Positions 35,104-42,583 of a stretch of DNA of 43,204 nt are shown here, one piece after another. This DNA is from Chromatiaceae bacterium. Its GTDB lineage: Bacteria; Pseudomonadota; Gammaproteobacteria; Chromatiales; Chromatiaceae. The translations under genes and the position numbers were made by a program. The DNA lies in NCBI GenBank assembly GCA_025458165.1, contig JALOTB010000067.1:963-44166 (forward strand), written 5' to 3'. Under the pieces are notes generated by a model. The model searched no databases, had not been told where the DNA came from, and saw only the letters and a list, made by a program, of their open reading frames with translations. Numbering within the stretch: position 1 is the stretch's first letter; each line of letters begins with the position of its first letter.

Positions 35104-35976
35104 ATGGAGAGTTTCGTCGAAACCCACGAGGCCGCCATCCGCCTTGGCGCCTTCGTCGGTATCTTCGCCCTCATGGCCCTGTGGGAGATCGTCGCCCCGC
35201 GGCGGGCGCTGACCGTTTCCAAGACGGCCCGCTGGGGCAGCAACCTCGGGCTGGTGGTGCTCAACACCCTGCTGCTGCGCCTCATCTTCCCGGCCGCGGC
35301 GGTCGGCGTGGCGGCCTTCGCCGCCGAGCGGGGCATGGGGCTGCTCAACATCTACGAGGTCCCGGCCCTGCTCGCCCTGGTGCTCGCGGTGGTCGCGCTC
35401 GATTTCGTCATCTGGCTGCAGCACGTGATGGTGCATGCCATTCCGGCACTCTGGCGCCTGCACCGGGTGCATCACGCCGACCTCGACTATGACCTGACCA
35501 CCGGGGCGCGCTTCCATCCGCTGGAGATCCTCCTCTCCATGCTGATCAAGTTCGCTACCATCCTGGTGCTCGGGCCCTCGGTGGTGGCGGTGGTGATCTT
35601 CGAGGTGGTGCTCAACGCCACCGCCCTGTTCAACCACGGCAACGTGCGCCTGCCGCTGGCGCTCGACCGCTGGCTGCGTTGGGTCCTGGTCACCCCGGAC
35701 ATGCACCGGGTGCACCACTCGGTGGAGGATGACGAGACCAACTCCAACTTCGGCTTCAACCTCGCGCTCTGGGACCGCCTCTTCGGCACCTACCGCGATC
35801 AGCCCCGAGCGGGCCACGAGGGCATGACCATCGGCATCCGCGACCACCGCGACCCGCGCGAGGTCGACCGGCTGCCGGGCATACTGGCGCTGCCGTTTCG
35901 CGGTGCGATCACCGGCTACGCCATCAACCGCCGCGATTGGTCCGCGCCGAGCGCCGACGGCGGAGGTCCTCGGTGA
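35104..35976 (+). CDS. Fatty acid hydroxylase/sterol desaturase-family membrane protein
   Basis: A 290-residue di-iron membrane protein of the FA_hydroxylase family. After two to four spans come the histidine boxes HVMVH (107-111), HRVHH (120-124), NHGN and HRVHHS, which bind the metal pair. The ATG at 35104 lies downstream of the operator-containing promoter; the longer frame begins inside that promoter. Members hydroxylate lipids, carotenoids or sterols using oxygen; the substrate here is unknown. First gene of unit C, overlapping the next by four bases (GTGA). Its place beside sulfur genes is unexplained. Confidence 0.88.
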   Translation: MESFVETHEAAIRLGAFVGIFALMALWEIVAPRRALTVSKTARWGSNLGLVVLNTLLLRLIFPAAAVGVAAFAAERGMGLLNIYEVPALLALVLAVVALDFVIWLQHVMVHAIPALWRLHRVHHADLDYDLTTGARFHPLEILLSMLIKFATILVLGPSVVAVVIFEVVLNATALFNHGNVRLPLALDRWLRWVLVTPDMHRVHHSVEDDETNSNFGFNLALWDRLFGTYRDQPRAGHEGMTIGIRDHRDPREVDRLPGILALPFRGAITGYAINRRDWSAPSADGGGPR

Positions 35977-36971
35977 GCCGCACCCTGGGACGCGTCCTCG
36001 GGGCCTCGCTGCTGGCCGGGGCCATCGCGCTCGCCCTGCTCTACCGCGACCGGCTCGATCCCGCCGCCCTCGATGCCTGGGTGAGCGGGGCCGGCGCCGC
36101 GGGACCCCTGCTCTTCATCGGGCTCTATGCCGCGGCCACCGTGCTGTTCCTCCCGGGATCGGTGCTCACCCTCGCGGGCGGCGCCCTGTTCGGCCCCCTG
36201 TGGGGAACGCTCTATAACCTGATTGGCGCGACCCTGGGGGCGGGGTTGGCCTTCCTGGTCGCCCGGTACTTGGCCGCCGACTGGGTGCAGGCCCGCGCCC
36301 AGGGGCTGCTCGGGCGCCTGGTCCAAGGGGTCGAGGCCGAGGGCTGGCGCTTCGTCGCCTTCACCCGGCTGGTGCCGCTCGTTCCCTTCAACCTGCTGAA
36401 CTATGCGCTGGGGCTCACCCGCATCCGCTTCCTCACCTATCTCCTCGCGACCCTGGTGTTCATGCTGCCGGCGGCCACGGCCTACACCTACCTCGGCTTC
36501 GCCGGGCGCGAGGCCGTGGCGGGCGGCGAGGGTCTGGTCCAAAAGGGCCTAATCGCGCTCGCCCTGCTGGCGGCGGTCGCCTTCCTGCCGCGGCTGGTGG
36601 CGCGGCTGCGACAGGGGTCCATGCTCCCGATCACCGAGCTCAAGGCGCGCCTGGATGCGAGGCAGGATCTGCTCGTCCTCGACGTGCGCACCGCCGAGGA
36701 CTTCATTGGCGAGCAGGGCCACATCGCCGGGGCCACCAACATTCCTCTGGAGGCGCTCGGCGAGCGGCTGGAGGAGGTCGGCACGGACCTGGAAAGGCCG
36801 ATTGCGCTGGTCTGCCGCACCGACCGCCGCTCCGCCAAGGCCGCCGCGTTGCTCACCCGCCGCGGCTACGGCGAGGTGCACGTGATCCAGGGCGGCATGA
36901 CCGCCTGGCTGGCCGAAGGCTGGCCCGTCGAAGACGCCCATCGCAAACCTGAAACCGGAGTTGCCACATGA
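35973..36971 (+). CDS. DedA/TVP38-like membrane protein fused to rhodanese
   Basis: A 332-residue fusion. The N-terminal part (about 10-210) has the TVP38/DedA pattern: VLFLPGSVLTLAGGALFGP, GATLGAGLAFLVARY and FTRLVPLVPFNLLNYALGL, with about six spans. From about 218 a single rhodanese domain follows (LLVLDVRTAEDFIGEQGHI, then active Cys281 in VCRTDRRSA). The rhodanese part is probably cytosolic, so the protein could couple lipid or solute transport to sulfane sulfur handling. GTG start at 35973 follows CGGAGG. It overlaps the DsrE-like gene by four bases (ATGA). Confidence 0.88.
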   Translation: MSRTLGRVLGASLLAGAIALALLYRDRLDPAALDAWVSGAGAAGPLLFIGLYAAATVLFLPGSVLTLAGGALFGPLWGTLYNLIGATLGAGLAFLVARYLAADWVQARAQGLLGRLVQGVEAEGWRFVAFTRLVPLVPFNLLNYALGLTRIRFLTYLLATLVFMLPAATAYTYLGFAGREAVAGGEGLVQKGLIALALLAAVAFLPRLVARLRQGSMLPITELKARLDARQDLLVLDVRTAEDFIGEQGHIAGATNIPLEALGERLEEVGTDLERPIALVCRTDRRSAKAAALLTRRGYGEVHVIQGGMTAWLAEGWPVEDAHRKPETGVAT

Positions 36972-37312
36972 AGGCCCTGTTTATCCTCAACGATCCCCCC
37001 TACGGCACCGAGCGCAGCTTCAACGGTCTGCGCCTGGCCAAGGCCCTCGCCGGCAAGGGGGCGGAGGTTACCGTGTTCCTGATGGCCGACGCCGTGGCCT
37101 GCGCCAAGACCGGCCAGAAGGTGCCCCAGGGCTACTACAACCTGGAGCTGATGACCAAGTCGATCGTCCGCACCGGCGAGCTGCTGCTCTGCGGCACCTG
37201 CATGGATGCCCGCGGCCTCACGGATGCGGAGCTGATCGAGGGCGCGCGCCGCAGCACCCTGGACGAGCTGGCCGAGCGTACCCTGGCGGCGGAGCGGGTC
37301 TTGGTCTTCTGA
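36968..37312 (+). CDS. DsrE/DsrF-like sulfur-carrier protein
   Basis: A 114-residue cytosolic protein with the DsrE fold: KALFILNDPPYGTERSFN, helix RLAKALAGKG, strand AEVTVFLMADAVACAK, and LLLCGTCMDARGL with two cysteines (C75, C78). In DsrE/TusD-type proteins the conserved cysteine carries a persulfide. The dsrEFH cluster itself is not in this window. It follows the DedA-rhodanese gene with overlap, so the two likely exchange sulfur. A peroxiredoxin-like YchN role is the alternative. Confidence 0.87.
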   Translation: MKALFILNDPPYGTERSFNGLRLAKALAGKGAEVTVFLMADAVACAKTGQKVPQGYYNLELMTKSIVRTGELLLCGTCMDARGLTDAELIEGARRSTLDELAERTLAAERVLVF

Positions 37313-37381
37313 CGGCAATCCCGATCACTGACCGAGGCGCACCCGCTGCCGTTCTGCGCTCTCGAAGAGGAGATCCGCGTC

Positions 37382-38548
37382 ATGTCTGACAGCCAAGGCC
37401 TGGCCACCCGCTGCGTGCACGGCGGGGAGCTGAAGGACGCCCACGGCAGCCCGCACACCCCCATCTATACCTCGACGACCTTCGCCTTCCCCTCGACGGC
37501 GGCGATCCTCGACGTGGTCGAGGGCCGCACGAGCGGCGCGCTCTACACCCGCTACGGGCTCAATCCCACGATCCTGTCGCTGGAGGCCAAGCTCGCCGCC
37601 ATCGAGGGGGCCGAAGCGGCGCTGGCCTTCGCCTCCGGCATGGCGGCCGAGGCCGCTGTCCTCCTCGCCCACGGGCGGGGCGGGGTGATCGGCATCGGGG
37701 ATGCCTACGGCGGTACCCTGGAGCTCATCGGCCAGCAGCTCCCCCAGCTCGGCATTCCCACCCACCTCCTGCTCGGGGACGAGCTGGAGCGGCTCGACGC
37801 CCTGCTCGAAGAGGGCGCCGGTATGGTCTTCCTGGAGACCCCGACCAACCCGACCCTGGAGGTCTTCGACATCGCCGCCATCGCCGACCGGGCTCACGCC
37901 CACGGGGCCCTGCTGGTGGTGGACAACACCTTCGCCTCGCCGGTCAACCAGCAACCCCTGGCGCTCGGGGCAGACTTGGTCGTCCACAGCGCGACCAAGT
38001 ATCTGGGCGGCCACAGCGACCTCACCGCCGGGGCCCTGATGGGCCCCAAGGCCCTGATCGACGGGGTCTCGAACTGGCGCAAGAACCTGGGCTCGACCCC
38101 AGCCCCGGAGACCGCCAGCCTGCTCGCGCGGAGCCTCCGCACCCTGGTGGTGCGGGTGCGCGCCCAGAACGCCTCGGCCCTGGCCATCGCCCAGGCGCTG
38201 GACGGGCACCCACGAGTCGCCCGGGTACTCTATCCGGGGCTCGCGAGCTTCCCCGGACACGCCCTGGCGGCCCGTCAAATGTCCGGTTTCGGTGGCATGC
38301 TCACCATCGAGGTGACCGGCGGCGGCGCGGCGGCCTCGGCCGCGGTGGACCGGCTGCGCCTCTTCGCCATCGCGCCGAGCCTGGGCGGGGTGGAGAGCCT
38401 GGCGACCCAGCCGGTCACCACCACCCACCACGGCCTGGGCCCCGAGGAGCGGGCGCGGCGGGGCATCAGCGACGGCATGATCCGCCTCTCGATCGGCCTG
38501 GAGGATCCCGAGGACCTGATCGCCGATCTGAGCCAGGCGCTGCGGTGA
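37382..38548 (+). CDS. Cystathionine/methionine gamma-type PLP enzyme
   Basis: Fold-type I PLP enzyme of 388 residues, related to cystathionine gamma-lyase, cystathionine gamma-synthase and methionine gamma-lyase. PLP lysine is K206 in HSATKYLGGHSDLTAG; YTRYGLNPT, ASGMAA, ETPTNPTLEV and VDNTFASP are family landmarks. The product set may include H2S, cysteine or methanethiol; sequence alone does not separate these. GAGGAG precedes the ATG. It overlaps the cysteine desulfurase gene by four bases, which suggests a combined route from a thioether amino acid to persulfide sulfur. Confidence 0.92.
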   Translation: MSDSQGLATRCVHGGELKDAHGSPHTPIYTSTTFAFPSTAAILDVVEGRTSGALYTRYGLNPTILSLEAKLAAIEGAEAALAFASGMAAEAAVLLAHGRGGVIGIGDAYGGTLELIGQQLPQLGIPTHLLLGDELERLDALLEEGAGMVFLETPTNPTLEVFDIAAIADRAHAHGALLVVDNTFASPVNQQPLALGADLVVHSATKYLGGHSDLTAGALMGPKALIDGVSNWRKNLGSTPAPETASLLARSLRTLVVRVRAQNASALAIAQALDGHPRVARVLYPGLASFPGHALAARQMSGFGGMLTIEVTGGGAAASAAVDRLRLFAIAPSLGGVESLATQPVTTTHHGLGPEERARRGISDGMIRLSIGLEDPEDLIADLSQALR

Positions 38549-39693
38549 CCCGGCCAATCTACCTCGACTACAACGCCACCACTCCGGTCGCGCCCGAGGT
38601 GCTGGAGGCCATGCTGCCGTATCTTCGGGAGCATTTCGGCAACCCGTCCTCCGGCCATCCCTTCGGCCGCCGGGCGCAAGAGGCGGTGACTCGGGCGCGG
38701 GCACAGGTCGCCGCCCTGATCGGGGCGGGACCGGGGGAGATCGTCTTCACCGGCTGCGCCACCGAGGCCAACAACCTCGCCATCCTCGGCGTCGCCGAGG
38801 CGCTGCGGGGGCGTGGCCGACACCTGATCACCAGCGCCGTCGAGCATCCCGCCGTCGCCCGGCCCATGGCGCAGCTCGCGGCCCAGGGCTGGGACCTGAC
38901 GGTGCTGTCCGTCGACGAATACGGCCGCGTCTCGCCCAAGGACCTGGCCGGTGCGCTGCGCGACGACAGCGTGCTGGTCTCCGTGATGCACGCCAACAAC
39001 GAGGTCGGCACCGTCCAGCCGATCGCCGAGCTGGCGGCCCTGGCCCACGCGCGCGGGGCGCTCTTCCACACCGATGCCGCCCAGTCCGCCGGCAAGATCG
39101 CGATCGACATCGACGCACTGGGCGTGGACCTGCTCACCATCGCCGGACACAAGCTCTACGCCCCCAAGGGGGTCGGGGCGCTCTTCGTGCGGGTCGGCAC
39201 GCCCATCGCCCCGCTCCAGCATGGGGCGGGACACGAGCACGGCCTGCGTCCTGGGACCGAGAACGTACCGCACCTCGTCGCCCTCGGCGTCGCGGCCGAG
39301 CTCGCCCGGGCGCGCCTGCCCGTGGGCATGGACGGCCTGCGCGCGCGGCGGGATGCGCTACACCAGCGGCTCACCGCGGAGGTCCCTGGTCTACTCCTCA
39401 ACGGGCACCCCGAGGAGCGCTTGCCTAATACCCTCAACCTCTCCTTCCCCGGCGTGAGCGGCCGGGAGCTCTTGGCCCGCACCCCTGGGATCGCCGCCTC
39501 CGTGGGCTCGGCCTGTCACGAGGCGGGCGATGCCGTGAGCGGGGTGCTCGGCGCCATGGGGGTATCCGCCGAGCGGGCCCGGGGGGCGGTGCGGCTCAGC
39601 CTCGGCGAGCCCACCACGGGCGACGAGATCGCCAGTGCCGCCGAGGCCCTGGCGGCGACCTGGACGGCCCTGACAGGCGGTCCGGCGCCGTGA
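38545..39693 (+). CDS. Cysteine desulfurase (NifS/IscS-like)
   Basis: PLP enzyme that releases sulfur from cysteine as an enzyme-bound persulfide; some members act on selenocysteine. The 382 residues include YLDYNATTP, the PLP lysine K203 in IAGHKLYAPKG, HTDAAQSAGK and the catalytic Cys324 in VGSACHEAGD. The GTG start overlaps the preceding stop (GTGA). No iscU or other Fe-S assembly gene is adjacent, so it probably serves a dedicated purpose in this unit rather than housekeeping. Confidence 0.94.
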   Translation: MTRPIYLDYNATTPVAPEVLEAMLPYLREHFGNPSSGHPFGRRAQEAVTRARAQVAALIGAGPGEIVFTGCATEANNLAILGVAEALRGRGRHLITSAVEHPAVARPMAQLAAQGWDLTVLSVDEYGRVSPKDLAGALRDDSVLVSVMHANNEVGTVQPIAELAALAHARGALFHTDAAQSAGKIAIDIDALGVDLLTIAGHKLYAPKGVGALFVRVGTPIAPLQHGAGHEHGLRPGTENVPHLVALGVAAELARARLPVGMDGLRARRDALHQRLTAEVPGLLLNGHPEERLPNTLNLSFPGVSGRELLARTPGIAASVGSACHEAGDAVSGVLGAMGVSAERARGAVRLSLGEPTTGDEIASAAEALAATWTALTGGPAP

Positions 39694-40193
39694 GCCAGTA
39701 CAGGCATCTCACCCGGAGCGAGGCTCCGTTTGGCGAGGACGATCCCACCTCCGGCCGGCTGTGGCCCTCGCCCCACTACTGCCGTCAGGTGGAGCGGCTG
39801 CGGGCAGCGGTGGGTGAGACCGTCTACATTGCCGAGCTCGACGCCAACGACATGCAGCTCGGCGTGCGCATTACCGACAGGCCCTACCTGTTGCTGGGGG
39901 TGGTGGACTTTCCCCGGCCGGACCCGGTGCGCGGGCTCGCCCCCCACTGCATCCTGCTCGACGACGGGCGCGGGGTGAACCTGGGCCGGATCGCGCGCCT
40001 GAGCGTCGGCCACGCCTTCGGCCCCGCGCCGGCGGAGATCCTGTTCCAGGACGGGGAGGCGCTGCACACCCTGTTGTTCCAGGAGCGGCGGCTCTCCCCG
40101 GAGCTGATCGCCCAGCGCTCCAAGGCCCTGCTGGGCCGGGTGCTGGGCCAGGCGACCCCAGCGGCGGACGCCCGCCTGGAGGGTCCCCGGTGA
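39690..40193 (+). CDS. Protein of unknown function
   Basis: A 167-residue cytosolic protein, GTG start overlapping the desulfurase stop. Visible segments: LTRSEAPFGEDDPTSGRLWP, ERLRAAVGETVYIAELDAND, RPYLLLGVVDFPRPDPVRG and HCILLDDGRGVNLGRIARL. Predicted as mixed alpha/beta with two cysteines (C31, C97). No catalytic motif or named family was recognised. Its tight coupling to the desulfurase suggests a role in the same sulfur route. Confidence 0.65.
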   Translation: MSQYRHLTRSEAPFGEDDPTSGRLWPSPHYCRQVERLRAAVGETVYIAELDANDMQLGVRITDRPYLLLGVVDFPRPDPVRGLAPHCILLDDGRGVNLGRIARLSVGHAFGPAPAEILFQDGEALHTLLFQERRLSPELIAQRSKALLGRVLGQATPAADARLEGPR

Positions 40194-40262
40194 GCGGCGG
40201 AACCCGATGACGACGACGCGCAGCACGCCCCGCCGGGTGCGGATGCGTGAGGGAGACGGCGA

Positions 40263-40922
40263 ATGGACGCGGCCAGCTATCACGCCTGGTACGAGACCCC
40301 GCGGGGGGCCTGGATCGGGCGCACCGAGCTCGGCCTGCTCCAGGACCTGCTGCACCCCCAGGCGGGCGCCTCGCTGCTCGACGCGGGTTGCGGCACCGGC
40401 TGGTTCTCGGCTGCGTTCGCCGATTGGGGGCTTGACGTGACGGGGCTCGACCCGGACCGGGAGGCGCTGGCCTTCCTGCGCGGCCATGCCCCAGGGGTGT
40501 CGGTGGTGGCGGGCCGTGCCGAGGCGCTGCCCTTCGCCGACGGGGCCTTCGACTATGCGGCGGCGGTCACCAGCCTGTGCTTCGTCGCGAGCCCGGACCA
40601 GGCGGTGGCGGAGCTGTGGCGGGTCGCCCGGCGCAGGGTCGTGCTCGGCGTGCTGCACCGTCGCAGCCTGCTGTACCTCACCCGGCGCGGGCGTGGAGGC
40701 TATCGCGAGGCACGCTGGGACCTGGCACCGGAGGTCCTGGCGCTGACCCGCGGCCTGACGCCGTCACCCCGGGCCGAGCTGGGCTGGGCGGTCTTCCTGC
40801 CGTCCGCGGGGCCGCTGGCCCGCCAGGTCGAGCCCTGGGTGCCCCGCGGCCTCCCCCTCGGGGCCTTTCTCGCCGTGGCCCTGCACCGCCCGGGCGGGGA
40901 TGCCGGTGCGAGACCAACCTGA
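40263..40922 (+). CDS. Class I SAM-dependent methyltransferase
   Basis: A 219-residue cytosolic methyltransferase. SAM motif I is LLDAGCGTGWFSAAFADWG, followed by VTGLDPDREAL and the FDYAAAVTSLCFV post-motif. No target-recognition motif is apparent, so the acceptor is unknown. Upstream are about 70 non-coding bases; GAGGGAGA precedes the ATG. The neighbouring ArsM suggests methylation of a thiol, selenium or arsenic compound, but this is inference from position. Confidence 0.87.
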   Translation: MDAASYHAWYETPRGAWIGRTELGLLQDLLHPQAGASLLDAGCGTGWFSAAFADWGLDVTGLDPDREALAFLRGHAPGVSVVAGRAEALPFADGAFDYAAAVTSLCFVASPDQAVAELWRVARRRVVLGVLHRRSLLYLTRRGRGGYREARWDLAPEVLALTRGLTPSPRAELGWAVFLPSAGPLARQVEPWVPRGLPLGAFLAVALHRPGGDAGARPT

Positions 40923-40942
40923 ACCGAGACACGCCAACGACC

Positions 40943-42004
40943 ATGAACGTCCAGATTCACACACGGGTGCAGGAGTACTACGGCCAGACCCTCAAGGGCA
41001 GCGGCGACCTGCGCACGGATGCCTGCTGCACCCCGGACGCGGTGCCCGCCCACCTGAGGCCCATGCTCGTGGACATCCACCCCGAGGTGAGCGGCCGCTA
41101 CTACGGATGCGGCCTGGTGGCCCCGGATCTGCTGGAGGGGCTGCGGGTGCTGGACCTGGGCTGCGGCGCCGGCCGGGACGTCTATCTCCTCTCCCGCCTG
41201 GTCGGCGAAGCGGGCGAGGTGGTGGGCGTGGACATGACCGCCGAGCAGCTCGCCGTCGCCGAGCGCCACCGGGAGTACCACCGGGAGCGCTACGGCCACC
41301 AGCGGTCCAACGTCCGCTTCATTGAGGGCCGCATCGAGCAGCTCGACGCCCTGGGGCTGACGCCGGGGAGCTTCGACCTGATCGTCTCCAACTGCGTCAT
41401 CAACCTCTCCCCGGACAAGCTGGCGGTCCTCGCCCAGGCCCACGCCCTGCTCAAGCCCGGCGGTGAGCTCTACTTCTCCGACGTCTACGCCGACCGGCGC
41501 GTGCCTGGCGAGCTGTCGGCGGACCCGGTGCTGTACGGGGAGTGTCTGGCGGGTGCGCTGTACTGGAACGACTTCCTGCACCTGGCCCGCAGCGCCGGAT
41601 TCGCCGATACCCGGCTGGTGGAGGACCGCCCCCTCGGGGTGGGCGACCCGGCGCTTGCGGAGCGGCTGGCGCCGATCCGCTTCTACTCGGCCACCTACCG
41701 CCTGTTCCGGCTGCCGGACCTGGAGCCCGACTGGGAAGACTACGGTCAGGCGGTGGCCTACCGGGGCACCCTGCCGGGTCACGCCGCGGACTGGAGCCTG
41801 GACAAGCACCACCGCTTCGCCGCGGGCCGTTGCGTGCCGGTCTGCGGCAACACCTACCGCATGCTCCGGGAGACGCGCTTCGCCCGCCACTTCGAGTGTT
41901 TCGCAGGCGTCGGACGCCATCTCGGCCTCTTCAAGGGCCGCGGCGCAGGATTGCCGTTCACCGCCGGGGATCCTCCGCGAGCGAGCTCCGGGGGATGCTG
42001 TTGA
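40943..42004 (+). CDS. arsM: Arsenite methyltransferase ArsM
   Basis: SAM enzyme that methylates trivalent arsenic to methylated arsenicals. The 353 residues have SAM motif VLDLGCGAGRDVYLLSRL and GGELYFSDVYADRRVP. Four cysteines at 28, 56, 150 and 200 match the arsenic-handling cysteines of CmArsM (44, 72, 174, 224); the gaps 28-56 and 150-200 are identical in length. A C-terminal domain (EDYGQAVAYRG, VPVCGNTYRML) fits the family, and the protein ends SSGGCC. ArsM can also act on other metalloids. Other ars genes except ArsR-type regulators are absent here. Confidence 0.92.
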   Translation: MNVQIHTRVQEYYGQTLKGSGDLRTDACCTPDAVPAHLRPMLVDIHPEVSGRYYGCGLVAPDLLEGLRVLDLGCGAGRDVYLLSRLVGEAGEVVGVDMTAEQLAVAERHREYHRERYGHQRSNVRFIEGRIEQLDALGLTPGSFDLIVSNCVINLSPDKLAVLAQAHALLKPGGELYFSDVYADRRVPGELSADPVLYGECLAGALYWNDFLHLARSAGFADTRLVEDRPLGVGDPALAERLAPIRFYSATYRLFRLPDLEPDWEDYGQAVAYRGTLPGHAADWSLDKHHRFAAGRCVPVCGNTYRMLRETRFARHFECFAGVGRHLGLFKGRGAGLPFTAGDPPRASSGGCC

Positions 42005-42084
42005 GTGCCGACCACGGGGGACCCGGCAGGGGAGCAGGCTCCGCTGCCCGATTCCTCACCCATCGCAGAGACGAGGTACGCACC

Positions 42085-42522
42085 ATGCCGCCCAAGTTCA
42101 GCCCTGCAGCGGCCGCCCTGCTGGCCGCGGTTCTTCTGGGCCCGGCCCAGGCCGAGCCACGCCAGCACGTGGAGCTCCCGCCGCCCATGCGCGAGCACAT
42201 GCTCGCCAACATGCGCGACCACCTGGCCGCCATCGAGACCATCTCCCGGCTGCTCGCCGAGGGCCGCTACGGCGAGGCGGCGGACACCGCTGAGTCCCGC
42301 CTGGGGATGAGCGCCATGGCGGCCCACGGCGGCCACCACATGGCGCCCCACATGCCGGAGGGGATGCGGGCCATCGGCAGCGCCATGCACCGGGCCGCGA
42401 GCCGCCTCGCTGTCGGTGCCAGAGATGCGGAGGTGCGGGGCGACCTGGCCGGGGCCCTGACCGGGCTTGCGGACGTCATGCAGCAGTGCGTGGCCTGTCA
42501 TGCCGCCTACCGGGTGCACTGA
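42085..42522 (+). CDS. Cytochrome c'-like monoheme protein with His/Met-rich region
   Basis: A 145-residue exported protein with signal peptide (AAAALLAAVLLGPAQA). Helices follow, and the heme motif CVACH (C135, C138, H139) with AAYR lies at the C-terminus, as in cytochrome c'. The segment HGGHHMAPHM (81-90) is rich in His and Met and could bind copper or another metal. It resembles the cytochrome at 16647 in layout. Redox partner for the molybdoenzyme or MBL-fold protein is possible but not shown. Confidence 0.8.
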   Translation: MPPKFSPAAAALLAAVLLGPAQAEPRQHVELPPPMREHMLANMRDHLAAIETISRLLAEGRYGEAADTAESRLGMSAMAAHGGHHMAPHMPEGMRAIGSAMHRAASRLAVGARDAEVRGDLAGALTGLADVMQQCVACHAAYRVH

Positions 42523-42583
42523 GCCTGAAATCTCCGCGAGCGGTCCCCCATACGATCACGACCACCACGAGAGGAGTCCTCCC

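Noticed and set aside
41990..42010. TGA after the GGCC end of ArsM as selenocysteine codon
   Set aside because: No conserved protein follows the TGA and no hairpin like a SECIS was evident; a normal stop is simpler.
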